From Kosakonia sp. SMBL-WEM22 (GTDB taxonomy: Bacteria > Pseudomonadota > Gammaproteobacteria > Enterobacterales > Enterobacteriaceae): a stretch of 64,000 bases of DNA. Below the pieces are notes generated by a model. The model was not told the origin of the DNA. It was given only the letters and a program-made list of their open reading frames with translations, and did no database searches. The position numbers and the translations under genes are program-made. Below are positions 26,193-34,483 of the stretch, piece after piece (positions within the stretch are counted from its first letter, which is position 1; the number at the start of each line of letters is the position of its first letter). Location of the stretch: positions 1,178,001-1,242,000 of the forward strand of contig NZ_CP051488.1 of NCBI RefSeq assembly GCF_014490785.1. The letters run 5' to 3'.

Positions 26193-27467
26193 ATGACAGA
26201 TAAACGCAAAGATGGATCGGGCAAACTGTTGTACTGCTCTTTTTGCGGCAAAAGCCAGCATGAAGTGCGTAAACTGATCGCCGGACCGTCCGTGTATATC
26301 TGCGACGAATGTGTGGATCTGTGTAACGACATTATTCGCGAAGAGATTAAAGAAGTTGCGCCGCACCGCGAGCGCAGCGCGCTGCCGACGCCGCATGAAA
26401 TCCGCCACCATCTCGATGACTACGTTATTGGTCAGGAGCAGGCGAAAAAGGTGCTGGCGGTAGCGGTCTACAACCACTACAAACGCCTGCGTAATGGCGA
26501 CACCAGCAACGGTGTTGAATTAGGCAAAAGTAACATTCTGCTTATCGGGCCGACCGGTTCCGGTAAAACGCTGCTGGCCGAAACGCTGGCGCGTCTGCTT
26601 GATGTTCCGTTCACCATGGCGGACGCCACCACGCTTACCGAAGCGGGCTACGTGGGTGAAGATGTGGAAAACATCATTCAGAAGCTGCTGCAGAAGTGTG
26701 ACTACGATGTACAGAAAGCGCAGCGCGGCATCGTCTACATTGATGAGATCGATAAGATCTCCCGTAAGTCAGACAACCCTTCCATCACCCGTGACGTATC
26801 GGGCGAAGGCGTACAGCAGGCGCTGCTGAAGCTGATCGAAGGTACCGTTGCTGCCGTTCCGCCGCAGGGTGGTCGTAAGCATCCGCAGCAGGAGTTTTTG
26901 CAGGTTGATACCTCCAAAATCCTCTTTATCTGTGGTGGTGCTTTCGCAGGCCTTGATAAGGTGATCTCTCACCGTGTGGAAACCGGCTCCGGCATCGGTT
27001 TTGGCGCGACGGTGAAAGGAAAATCCGAAAAAGCGAAAGAGGGCGAGCTGCTGGCGCAGGTTGAGCCGGAAGATTTGATCAAATTTGGTCTGATCCCGGA
27101 GTTCATCGGTCGTCTGCCGGTTGTCGCCACGCTGAACGAGCTGAGCGAAGAAGCGCTGATTCAGATCCTGAAAGAGCCGAAAAACGCCCTGACCAAGCAG
27201 TACCAGGCGCTGTTTAACCTGGAAGGCGTCGATCTGGAGTTCCGCGACGAAGCGCTGAACGCTATCGCCAAGAAAGCGATGAGCCGCAAAACCGGCGCGC
27301 GTGGTCTGCGCTCTATCGTGGAAGCCGCGCTGCTCGACACCATGTACGATCTGCCATCTCTGGAAGATGTCGAGAAAGTGGTGATTGATGAGTCGGTTAT
27401 CGACGGGCAAACCAAGCCACTGCTGATTTACGGCAAGCCGGAAGCGCAGCAGGCATCTGGCGAATAA
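26193..27467 (+). CDS. clpX: ClpX, unfoldase/ATPase of ClpXP
   Basis: 424 residues, as in E. coli. N-terminal zinc-binding domain with CSFCGKSQ and CDECVDLC, which binds adaptors such as SspB. AAA+ domain with Walker A GPTGSGKT (about residue 120), Walker B IVYIDEIDK, and the IGF loop region that docks on ClpP. Recognises ssrA-tagged and other substrates. I use the ATG at 26193 (MTDKRKDGSGKLLYCSFCGK); an earlier in-frame ATG at 26142 adds a non-conserved leader. GAGG sits 9 bases upstream. Confidence 0.98.
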   Translation: MTDKRKDGSGKLLYCSFCGKSQHEVRKLIAGPSVYICDECVDLCNDIIREEIKEVAPHRERSALPTPHEIRHHLDDYVIGQEQAKKVLAVAVYNHYKRLRNGDTSNGVELGKSNILLIGPTGSGKTLLAETLARLLDVPFTMADATTLTEAGYVGEDVENIIQKLLQKCDYDVQKAQRGIVYIDEIDKISRKSDNPSITRDVSGEGVQQALLKLIEGTVAAVPPQGGRKHPQQEFLQVDTSKILFICGGAFAGLDKVISHRVETGSGIGFGATVKGKSEKAKEGELLAQVEPEDLIKFGLIPEFIGRLPVVATLNELSEEALIQILKEPKNALTKQYQALFNLEGVDLEFRDEALNAIAKKAMSRKTGARGLRSIVEAALLDTMYDLPSLEDVEKVVIDESVIDGQTKPLLIYGKPEAQQASGE

Positions 27468-27493
27468 TTCATCAATTTATACAGTCAGTTAAT

Positions 27494-27528
27494 CAAAAAG
27501 GGGGGATTTTATCTCCCCTTTTATTTTT
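27494..27528 (+). terminator. Rho-independent terminator of clpX
   Basis: AAAAGGGG pairs with CCCCTTTT across a short AT loop, followed by ATTTTT. It ends clpP-clpX ahead of lon. Confidence 0.8.
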
Positions 27529-27541
27529 CCGACTTCCCGGC

Positions 27542-27569
27542 GTTGAATGTGTGGGAAACATCCCCATAT
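27542..27569 (+). promoter_or_regulatory. Sigma-32 (heat-shock) promoter of lon
   Basis: GTTGAAT (27542-27548), 13-base spacer, CCCCATAT (27562-27569). This matches the RpoH consensus and the known E. coli lon heat-shock promoter. The RNA start would be about 75 bases before the lon ATG. Confidence 0.8.
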
Positions 27570-27651
27570 ACTCCATTACATGTTAATGGTGCGTGTGGCA
27601 CAGTCACGTCACCTTGATTACCTGGCGGACTTTAAACTAAGAGAGAGCTCT

Positions 27652-30006
27652 ATGAATCCTGAGCGTTCTGAACGCATTGAAATCCCCGTATTGCCGTTGC
27701 GCGATGTGGTGGTTTATCCGCACATGGTCATCCCGTTATTTGTGGGGCGGGAAAAATCAATCCGTTGTCTTGAAGCAGCCATGGATCATGATAAAAAAAT
27801 CATGCTGGTTGCGCAGAAAGAAGCCTCAACGGATGAGCCGGGTGTAAACGATCTTTTCACCGTCGGGACCGTGGCGTCTATTCTGCAGATGTTGAAACTG
27901 CCTGATGGCACTGTAAAAGTGCTTGTCGAGGGGCTTCAGCGCGCGCGCATTACTTCGCTTGCCGATAACGGCGAGCACTTCTCTGCGAAAGCGGAGTACC
28001 TGGACTCGCCGGCCATTGATGAGCGCGAGCAGGAAGTGCTGGTACGTACCGCGATCAGCCAGTTCGAAGGCTATATCAAGCTCAACAAAAAAATTCCGCC
28101 GGAAGTGCTGACGTCGCTGAACAGCATTGACGATCCTGCGCGTCTGGCTGATACCATCGCTGCGCATATGCCGCTGAAGCTGGCTGATAAGCAGTCGGTG
28201 CTGGAGATGTCCGACATCAACGAACGTCTCGAATATCTGATGGCGATGATGGAGTCGGAGATCGATCTGCTGCAGGTTGAGAAACGCATTCGCAACCGCG
28301 TGAAGAAGCAGATGGAGAAATCCCAGCGCGAGTACTATCTGAATGAGCAGATGAAGGCCATCCAGAAAGAGCTCGGCGAGATGGACGACGCGCCGGACGA
28401 AAACGAAGCGCTGAAGCGTAAAATCGACGCGGCAAAAATGCCGAAGGAGGCCAAAGAGAAGGCCGAGTCTGAGCTGCAGAAGCTGAAAATGATGTCGCCG
28501 ATGTCTGCGGAAGCAACCGTGGTGCGCGGCTATATCGAGTGGATGGTGCAGGTGCCGTGGAATGCGCGCAGCAAGGTGAAAAAAGATCTTCGCCAGGCGC
28601 AGGAAGTGCTGGATACCGACCACTATGGCTTAGAGCGCGTCAAAGATCGCATCCTTGAGTATCTTGCGGTTCAAAGCCGTATGAACAAGCTCAAAGGGCC
28701 GATTCTCTGCCTGGTCGGGCCGCCGGGGGTAGGTAAAACCTCGCTCGGTCAATCCATCGCGAAAGCGACAGGCCGTAAATATATCCGTATGGCGCTGGGC
28801 GGCGTACGTGATGAAGCAGAAATCCGCGGTCACCGCCGCACTTACATCGGTTCTATGCCGGGTAAACTGATCCAGAAAATGGCAAAAGTGGGCGTTAAAA
28901 ACCCGCTCTTCTTGCTGGATGAGATCGACAAGATGTCCTCCGACATGCGTGGCGACCCGGCTTCCGCACTGCTGGAAGTGCTCGATCCTGAGCAGAACGT
29001 GGCGTTCAGCGATCACTACCTGGAAGTGGATTACGATCTGAGCGACGTGATGTTTGTTGCCACCTCCAACTCCATGAACATTCCGGCACCGCTGCTGGAC
29101 CGTATGGAAGTGATCCGCCTCTCCGGTTACACCGAAGATGAGAAGCTGAACATCGCCAAACGCCATCTGCTGACCAAGCAGATTGAGCGTAACGCGCTGA
29201 AACCGAACGAACTGACGGTTGATGACAGTGCGATTATCGGCATTATTCGCTACTACACTCGCGAAGCGGGCGTGCGTGGCCTGGAGCGTGAAATCTCGAA
29301 ACTGTGCCGTAAGGCGGTGAAACAGCTGCTGCTGGATCCCTCCCTGAAGCATATCGAGATCAACGGCGACAACCTGAATGACTACCTCGGCGTTCAGCGC
29401 TATGACTACGGTCGTGCGGATGATGAAAACCGTGTGGGCCAGGTGACCGGTCTGGCGTGGACTGAAGTGGGAGGCGATCTGCTGACCATTGAAACCGCCT
29501 GCGTACCGGGTAAAGGCAAGCTCACTTACACCGGTTCGCTCGGTGAAGTGATGCAGGAGTCGATCCAGGCTGCATTAACCGTGGTGCGTGCGCGCGCAGA
29601 GAAGCTGGGTATCAACGGCGACTTCTACGAAAAACGCGACATCCACGTGCACGTGCCGGAAGGCGCGACGCCGAAAGATGGTCCGAGTGCCGGTATCGCC
29701 ATGTGCACCGCGTTGGTCTCCTGCCTGACCGGTAACCCGGTTCGCGCCGACGTTGCGATGACGGGTGAGATCACCCTGCGCGGCCAGGTGCTGCCGATCG
29801 GCGGTCTGAAAGAGAAACTGCTGGCAGCGCATCGCGGCGGCATCAAAACCGTGCTGATTCCTTACGAAAATAAACGCGATTTGGAAGAAATTCCGGAAAA
29901 CGTGATTGCCGATCTGGATATCCATCCGGTGAAACGTATTGAAGAAGTGCTGACGCTTGCCTTGCAGAATGCGCCGTTTGGCATGCAGGTAGCCACTGCA
30001 AAATAG
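27652..30006 (+). CDS. lon: Lon, ATP-dependent protease
   Basis: 784 residues, as in E. coli. N-terminal substrate-binding LAN domain (about 1-310, starting MNPERSERIEIPVLPLRDVV), AAA+ domain with Walker A GPPGVGKTS (about 356), and C-terminal protease domain with the Ser-Lys dyad in DGPSAGIAM (Ser about 679) and GGLKEKLLAAHRGG (Lys about 722). Degrades damaged proteins and regulators such as SulA and RcsA. I use the ATG at 27652, which has a GAGAGAG ribosome-binding site; an earlier in-frame ATG at 27547 falls inside the heat-shock promoter and is not the start. Confidence 0.98.
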   Translation: MNPERSERIEIPVLPLRDVVVYPHMVIPLFVGREKSIRCLEAAMDHDKKIMLVAQKEASTDEPGVNDLFTVGTVASILQMLKLPDGTVKVLVEGLQRARITSLADNGEHFSAKAEYLDSPAIDEREQEVLVRTAISQFEGYIKLNKKIPPEVLTSLNSIDDPARLADTIAAHMPLKLADKQSVLEMSDINERLEYLMAMMESEIDLLQVEKRIRNRVKKQMEKSQREYYLNEQMKAIQKELGEMDDAPDENEALKRKIDAAKMPKEAKEKAESELQKLKMMSPMSAEATVVRGYIEWMVQVPWNARSKVKKDLRQAQEVLDTDHYGLERVKDRILEYLAVQSRMNKLKGPILCLVGPPGVGKTSLGQSIAKATGRKYIRMALGGVRDEAEIRGHRRTYIGSMPGKLIQKMAKVGVKNPLFLLDEIDKMSSDMRGDPASALLEVLDPEQNVAFSDHYLEVDYDLSDVMFVATSNSMNIPAPLLDRMEVIRLSGYTEDEKLNIAKRHLLTKQIERNALKPNELTVDDSAIIGIIRYYTREAGVRGLEREISKLCRKAVKQLLLDPSLKHIEINGDNLNDYLGVQRYDYGRADDENRVGQVTGLAWTEVGGDLLTIETACVPGKGKLTYTGSLGEVMQESIQAALTVVRARAEKLGINGDFYEKRDIHVHVPEGATPKDGPSAGIAMCTALVSCLTGNPVRADVAMTGEITLRGQVLPIGGLKEKLLAAHRGGIKTVLIPYENKRDLEEIPENVIADLDIHPVKRIEEVLTLALQNAPFGMQVATAK

Positions 30007-30036
30007 TGACCTCGCGCAAAGTGCGTAGAGAAATAT

Positions 30037-30076
30037 AAGGCTGGTGAGTGATTTCGCACTTGCCAGTCTTTTTTTG
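30037..30076 (+). terminator. Rho-independent terminator of lon
   Basis: A long stem formed by AAGGCTGG plus GAGTG with CACTTGCCAG and CTT, followed by seven T. A strong terminator. Confidence 0.8.
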
Positions 30077-30123
30077 TATAGCTAATTTAGATTGCTGGCT
30101 GGCTATGTCATCATCAACTGATG

Positions 30124-30152
30124 TTGTAAGGGCATGAGAGGCCTGTTATAAC
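30124..30152 (+). promoter_or_regulatory. hupB promoter
   Basis: TTGTAA (30124-30129), 17-base spacer, TATAAC (30147-30152), about 64 bases before the hupB start. E. coli hupB has several promoters; only this one is clear here. Confidence 0.6.
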
Positions 30153-30215
30153 TGCTGCGCGGTCGCACTGTGAAGGATGTGGTGCGATATAAAATATAAA
30201 GAGAGGAAGAGAAGA

Positions 30216-30488
30216 GTGAATAAATCTCAACTGATAGACAAGATTGCCGCTGGCGCTGACATTTCTAAAGCTGCCGCCGGACGCGCGTTAGATGCGTTAA
30301 TTGCTTCTGTTACTGAATCTTTGCAATCCGGGGACGACGTAGCACTGGTTGGTTTCGGTACTTTTGCGGTTAAAGAGCGCGCTGCCCGTACTGGCCGCAA
30401 CCCGCAAACCGGCAAAGAGATTACTATTGCTGCTGCCAAAGTCCCTGGCTTCCGCGCAGGTAAAGCGCTGAAAGATGCCGTGAACTAA
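30216..30488 (+). CDS. hupB: HupB, DNA-binding protein HU beta
   Basis: 90 residues, nearly identical to E. coli HU-beta. Histone-like dimer that bends and compacts DNA. The beta-arm signature GFGTFAVKERAARTGRNPQT contains the RNP intercalation site. The start is GTG (30216-30218), matching the known E. coli N-terminus MNKSQLID; GAGAGGAAG precedes it. The ATG at 30177 is upstream of the real start. Downstream is a strong terminator and then ppiD. Confidence 0.98.
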   Translation: MNKSQLIDKIAAGADISKAAAGRALDALIASVTESLQSGDDVALVGFGTFAVKERAARTGRNPQTGKEITIAAAKVPGFRAGKALKDAVN

Positions 30489-30523
30489 TGATTTTCCCCA
30501 CGCGGGGAGGGTGGCAACATACA

Positions 30524-30551
30524 AGGGCACATCGAGAGATGTGCCTTTTTT
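30524..30551 (+). terminator. Rho-independent terminator of hupB
   Basis: GGCACATC, loop GAGA, GATGTGCC, then TTTTTT. A perfect 8-bp stem. Confidence 0.9.
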
Positions 30552-30697
30552 ATTTTCGCAAAATCAATTTCTGCGAGTTTATGCACGATGCGGGCTAACA
30601 ATTGCGCCGTTTTCTTGTCAAAATACGCGCTTACATGCAGCGGGCCTCGTGCGCTGCCTGAGATCTACAGTCACCTACAGCGGAGTGTTGTTACACC

Positions 30698-32572
30698 ATG
30701 ATGGACAATTTACGCGCGGCGGCGAATCACGTCGTGCTCAAGATCATTCTGGGTTTGATTATCGTGTCATTCATTTTGACTGGCGTGGGTAACTACCTGA
30801 TTGGCGGTAACAATAATTACGCCGCAAAAGTTAATGGCCAGGAAATTGGCCGCGCGCAGTTTGAAAACGCGGTAACCAGCGAGCGCAACCGTATGGCCGA
30901 GAAGCTGGGCGATCAGTTCTCGGAGCTGGCCGCAAATGAAAACTACATGAAATCCGTACGTCAGCAGGTGCTCAATCGCATGATTGACGAAGCTCTGCTC
31001 GATCAATACGCGAAGAAACTGGGTCTTGATATCAGCGATGAGCAGGTAAAAAAGGCCATCTTCGCTACCGATGCTTTCCAGTCAAACGGCAAGTTCGACA
31101 ATAATCGCTTCAACTCCCTCGTTAACCGTATGGGCATGAGCGCCGATCAATATGCGCAGGCGCTGCGCAACCAGTTAATCTCCCAGCAGCTGATCAATGC
31201 CGTTGCCGGTACCGATTTTATGCTCAAGGGCGAGACCGACGAACTGGCGGCGTTAGTATCTCAGCAGCGCGTAGTGCGCCAGGCGGTGATTGACGTCAAT
31301 GCGCTGGCGGCAAAACAGACGGTCAGCGATGACGAGATCGCCAGCTATTACGACCAGAACAAGAGCCGCTTTATCGCGCCGGAGCAGTTCCGCGTGAGCT
31401 ATATCAAGCTTGATGCGGCATCGATGCAAGAGAGTGCCACCGACGCACAGATTCAGGCTTACTACGACCAGCATCAGGATGAGTTCACTCAGCCGCAGCG
31501 TAATCGCTACAGCGTCATCCAGACCAAAACGGAAGATGAAGCGAAAGCGGTTATCGATGAGCTGAAAAAAGGGGCTGACTTTGCTGTCCTGGCGAAGGCG
31601 AAATCCGCCGACATCATCTCTGCCCGTAACGGCGGCGACATGGGCTGGCTGGAAGAGTCCACCACGCCGGATGAGCTGAAAAACGCCGGTCTGAAAGAGA
31701 AAGGCCAGCTCTCAGGCCCGATCAAATCCTCCGTCGGCTATCTGGTAGCGCGTCTGGATGACATTCAGCCTGCCGTCATCAAACCGTTGAACGAAGTGCG
31801 CGATGAACTGGCGGCGAAGGTGAAGCATGAAAATGCGCTGGATGCCTGGTTCGCGCTGCAGCGTAAAGTGAGTGAAGCGGCAACCAACGATAACGAATCT
31901 CTGGCCGGTGCCGAGCAGGTTTCAGGTAATAAAGCGGTGCAGACCGAGTGGTTTACCCGCGACAACCTGCCGGAAGAGCTGAACTTTAAACCGGTCAGCG
32001 ATGCGATTTTCAATGGTGGTCTGGTCGGGCAGAACGGCTCGCCGGGCAACAACTCCGATATCATCACCGTTGATGGCGATCGCGCATTTGTGCTGCGTGT
32101 TACCGATCATAAAGCGGAAGCGATTAAGCCGCTGGCGGAAGTGAAAGCGCAGGTCACGGACATCGTTAAGCATGATAAAGCTGAGCAGCAGGCGAAGCTG
32201 GATGCCGACAAACTGGTCGAAGCCCTGAAAGCGGGCAAAGGCGACGAAGCGATGAAAGCGGCAGGCCTGAGCTTCGGCGAAGCGAAAACCCTGGCACGCC
32301 TCGGACAGGATCCGGTTGCCACCGCAGCCTTCAACCTGCCACTGCCGGCGAAGGATAAACCCTCTTACGGCAGCACCACCGATCAGCTGCGTAATGTTGT
32401 GATCATAGCGCTGGACGAAGTGAAAGCGGGCGAGATGCCGGACGCTCAGAAGAAAGCGATGATGCAGGGCGTGACGCAGAATAACGCGCAGATTGCCTTT
32501 GAAGCGCTGATGAGCAACCTGCGTAAAGAAGCCAAAATCAAACTGGGCGATACCGCAGAAGAGCAGCAGTAA
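30698..32572 (+). CDS. ppiD: PpiD, periplasmic chaperone anchored in the inner membrane
   Basis: 624 residues (623 in E. coli). One N-terminal membrane helix (about 14-36, LKIILGLIIVSFILTGVGNY) with the rest in the periplasm. SurA_N-like chaperone regions flank one parvulin domain at about 265-355 (FTQPQRNRYSVIQTK ... NGGDMGWLEE ... GQLSGPIKSSVGYLV). PpiD sits near the SecYEG translocon with YfgM and helps newly exported outer-membrane proteins; its isomerase activity is weak or absent in E. coli. The start is the first of two ATG codons, as in E. coli. Confidence 0.96.
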   Translation: MMDNLRAAANHVVLKIILGLIIVSFILTGVGNYLIGGNNNYAAKVNGQEIGRAQFENAVTSERNRMAEKLGDQFSELAANENYMKSVRQQVLNRMIDEALLDQYAKKLGLDISDEQVKKAIFATDAFQSNGKFDNNRFNSLVNRMGMSADQYAQALRNQLISQQLINAVAGTDFMLKGETDELAALVSQQRVVRQAVIDVNALAAKQTVSDDEIASYYDQNKSRFIAPEQFRVSYIKLDAASMQESATDAQIQAYYDQHQDEFTQPQRNRYSVIQTKTEDEAKAVIDELKKGADFAVLAKAKSADIISARNGGDMGWLEESTTPDELKNAGLKEKGQLSGPIKSSVGYLVARLDDIQPAVIKPLNEVRDELAAKVKHENALDAWFALQRKVSEAATNDNESLAGAEQVSGNKAVQTEWFTRDNLPEELNFKPVSDAIFNGGLVGQNGSPGNNSDIITVDGDRAFVLRVTDHKAEAIKPLAEVKAQVTDIVKHDKAEQQAKLDADKLVEALKAGKGDEAMKAAGLSFGEAKTLARLGQDPVATAAFNLPLPAKDKPSYGSTTDQLRNVVIIALDEVKAGEMPDAQKKAMMQGVTQNNAQIAFEALMSNLRKEAKIKLGDTAEEQQ

Positions 32573-32614
32573 CGGGAAGCTTCTCCCAAAAAAAGGTAAC
32601 GCTCTGCAACACAT

Positions 32615-32640
32615 AAAGGCCGCTTTCGCGGCCTTTTCCA
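32615..32640 (+). terminator. Rho-independent terminator of ppiD
   Basis: AAAGGCCGC (32615-32623), loop TTTC, GCGGCCTTT (32628-32636), then a short T run. Confidence 0.8.
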
Positions 32641-32718
32641 TTTCTGCTGTTTGCCCTTTGTCGACCCTTTCTGCTCTGGTTATGCTCCGCTGCGAGTTAA
32701 CACAACGGAGATAACAGT

Positions 32719-33093
32719 ATGAAACATGGAGTCAAAGCTCTTTTACTGCCCCTGGCGTTTGCATGTGCGACATTCAGTTCCGCCACGCTTGCCGCGCCCG
32801 CAGGCGGTGCAAAACCGCCGGTGGCAAACGCCGCTGCGCCGGCCTCTCACACAAAAGCGCAGGAGGCGGCAAAGTCCACTCAGGAAGAGGAGGGTGGTAT
32901 TAAAGTCAGCATTAACAGCGCGACGGCGGAAGAGTTATCAAAGGCGCTGAAGGGTGTTGGCCTTAAAAAGGCTCAGGCGATCGTCAGCTATCGTGAAGAG
33001 TATGGGCCGTTTAAGAGCGTAGAAGATTTAAAGCAGGTGCCGGGGATGGGTGGCAAGCTGGTGGAGCGTAATCTGGTCAACCTAAAACTGTAA
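32719..33093 (+). CDS. ybaV: YbaV, ComEA-like helix-hairpin-helix protein (exported)
   Basis: 124 residues. Sec signal peptide (cleavage probably after ATLAAPA, about residue 28), a low-complexity Ala/Pro linker, and a C-terminal pair of helix-hairpin-helix motifs (KVSINSATAEELSKALKGVG and FKSVEDLKQVPGMGGKLVE), the ComEA/SLBB-type DNA-binding module. It is probably a periplasmic DNA-binding protein; in competent bacteria ComEA pulls DNA through the envelope, but a role in enterobacteria is unproven. Single-gene unit. Confidence 0.92.
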   Translation: MKHGVKALLLPLAFACATFSSATLAAPAGGAKPPVANAAAPASHTKAQEAAKSTQEEEGGIKVSINSATAEELSKALKGVGLKKAQAIVSYREEYGPFKSVEDLKQVPGMGGKLVERNLVNLKL

Positions 33094-33127
33094 GCCGCTT
33101 GCGTAGTCGCTAATTTTTGCCAGAATT

Positions 33128-33144
33128 AGGAGGTCATACCAGTA
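33128..33144. promoter_or_regulatory. FadR-like operator upstream of fadM
   Basis: A 17-base site agreeing at 11 positions with the palindromic FadR consensus (core GGTC-ATACC-AGT), 45 bases before the fadM start and overlapping the probable -35 of a promoter with TATAAC at 33158-33163. fadM is a known FadR target in E. coli, so acyl-CoA would relieve repression. Confidence 0.5.
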
Positions 33145-33188
33145 TGGCCTCTGTCTCTATAACTATAAACAGTAAAGGTTAACGCGCT

Positions 33189-33596
33189 ATGCAGACCCAA
33201 ATAAAAGTTCGTGGATTCCACCTTGATGTCTATCAGCACGTAAACAATGCCCGCTATCTCGAATTTCTTGAAGAGGCGCGCTGGGATGGGCTGGAGCATA
33301 ATGAGAGTTTTCAATGGATGACCGCCCACAACATCGCTTTTGTGGTGGTTAACATCAATATCAACTATCGCCGTCCGGCGGTGCTCGGCGATCTGTTGAC
33401 AGTCACCAGCCATGTCCAGCAAATCAACGGCAAAAGCGGGGTGTTGAGCCAGGTGGTGACATTAGAGCCGGAGGGGCAGGTGGTTGCCGATGCGCTGGTT
33501 ACTTTTGTCTGCATCGATCTGAAAACCCAGAAAGCGCTGGCGCTGGAGGGGGAGTTGCGGGAGAAGCTGGAGATAATGATCGGGGAGCGGGATTAG
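33189..33596 (+). CDS. fadM: FadM, long-chain acyl-CoA thioesterase
   Basis: 135 residues. Hot-dog fold thioesterase of the 4-hydroxybenzoyl-CoA type, with the signature VYQHVNNARYLEFLEEARWD in the first 40 residues containing the catalytic Asp/His region. In E. coli it cleaves 3,5-tetradecadienoyl-CoA, a dead-end product of oleate beta-oxidation. AAGG lies 10 bases upstream of the ATG. Confidence 0.95.
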   Translation: MQTQIKVRGFHLDVYQHVNNARYLEFLEEARWDGLEHNESFQWMTAHNIAFVVVNININYRRPAVLGDLLTVTSHVQQINGKSGVLSQVVTLEPEGQVVADALVTFVCIDLKTQKALALEGELREKLEIMIGERD

Positions 33597-33604
33597 GTGC
33601 GCTG

Positions 33605-33700
33605 AAACCGCGTAGGCCGGGTAAGGCGAAGCCGCCATCCGGCAAATGTGCTGCGAAGATCATGCCGGATGGCGCTGGCGCTTATACGGCCTACGGGATT
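33605..33700. repeat. Pair of inverted REP elements
   Basis: One REP (about 33611-33643, GTAGGCCGGGTAAGGC with GCCGCCATCCGGC) and a second in opposite orientation (about 33663-33696, GCCGGATGGCGC with ACGGCCTACG) lie between the convergent fadM and queC. Same repeat family as the arrays at 5149 and 11340. Confidence 0.85.
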
Positions 33701-33722
33701 GGTGCGGGTTTGTTGGCCGGGC

Positions 33723-34418
33723 CTATTTCAATCCGATTTTTGCTTTCATTGTGCTCATCACTGCCGCTTTATCGGCAAGGTACTGCTGCAACCCGTTGGC
33801 GCGTAAATGGCACGCCGCGCAATGGCCGCAACCATCACCTTTAATGCCGTTGTAACAGGTCAGGGTTTCGCTGCGCACCATATCGAGCGCGCCCCAGTAA
33901 TCCGCCAGCGCCCAGGTCTGCGCTTTATCGATCCACATCAGCGGCGTTTCAAAGCGGATATCTTTCGCCAGGCCCAGGCTGACCGCGTGGTTAAGCGCCT
34001 TCACAAACTCGTCGCGGCAGTCGGGGTAGCCGGAAAAATCAGTCTCACATACACCGGTGATCACCGCTTCTGCCTGCACCTGGTAAGCGTACACCGCCGC
34101 CAGCGTCAGAAAGAGAATATTACGCCCGGGAACAAAGGTGTTCGGGATGCCGTCCGCGCTCTCTTCATAATCCGGCACCGGAATGCTGTCGCGCGTCAGG
34201 CTGCTCACGGCCAGTTCGTTAAGCAGCGTCACATCCAGCACTTTATGCGCCCGCGCGCCCAGCTTTTGCGCCAGCTCGCGTGCGACGTCGATCTCTGCGC
34301 GATGACGCTGCCCATAATCAAACGTCACGCAATGGACTTCATCATACTGCTGTAACGCCTGCACCAGGCAGGTCGTGGAGTCTTGTCCGCCACTGAAGAC
34401 GACAACGGCACGTTTCAT
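33723..34418 (-). CDS. queC: QueC, 7-cyano-7-deazaguanine (preQ0) synthase
   Basis: Converts 7-carboxy-7-deazaguanine to preQ0 with ATP and ammonia, on the path to queuosine in tRNA. 231 residues, as in E. coli. The PP-loop SGGQDSTTCL is at residues 9-18, and a zinc site of four Cys sits near the C-terminus (CYNG...GCGHCAACHLR). I use the ATG at 34418 with AGGAA just upstream; the longer frame adds only MSGII. Confidence 0.97.
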   Translation of the reverse strand: MKRAVVVFSGGQDSTTCLVQALQQYDEVHCVTFDYGQRHRAEIDVARELAQKLGARAHKVLDVTLLNELAVSSLTRDSIPVPDYEESADGIPNTFVPGRNILFLTLAAVYAYQVQAEAVITGVCETDFSGYPDCRDEFVKALNHAVSLGLAKDIRFETPLMWIDKAQTWALADYWGALDMVRSETLTCYNGIKGDGCGHCAACHLRANGLQQYLADKAAVMSTMKAKIGLK

Positions 34419-34483
34419 AATTATTCCTGACATTTACACAAAAAAGGTATGGTAGCGCGTGAGCAATCCAGCGACCAGCTTCT

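Noticed and set aside
27468..27651. Small RNA SraA, which maps between clpX and lon in E. coli
   Set aside because: I recall the location but cannot identify the sequence by eye; only a terminator and a heat-shock promoter are clear.
27547..27652. Longer Lon N-terminus from the ATG at 27547
   Set aside because: This ATG lies inside the sigma-32 promoter, and the added residues are absent from Lon proteins.
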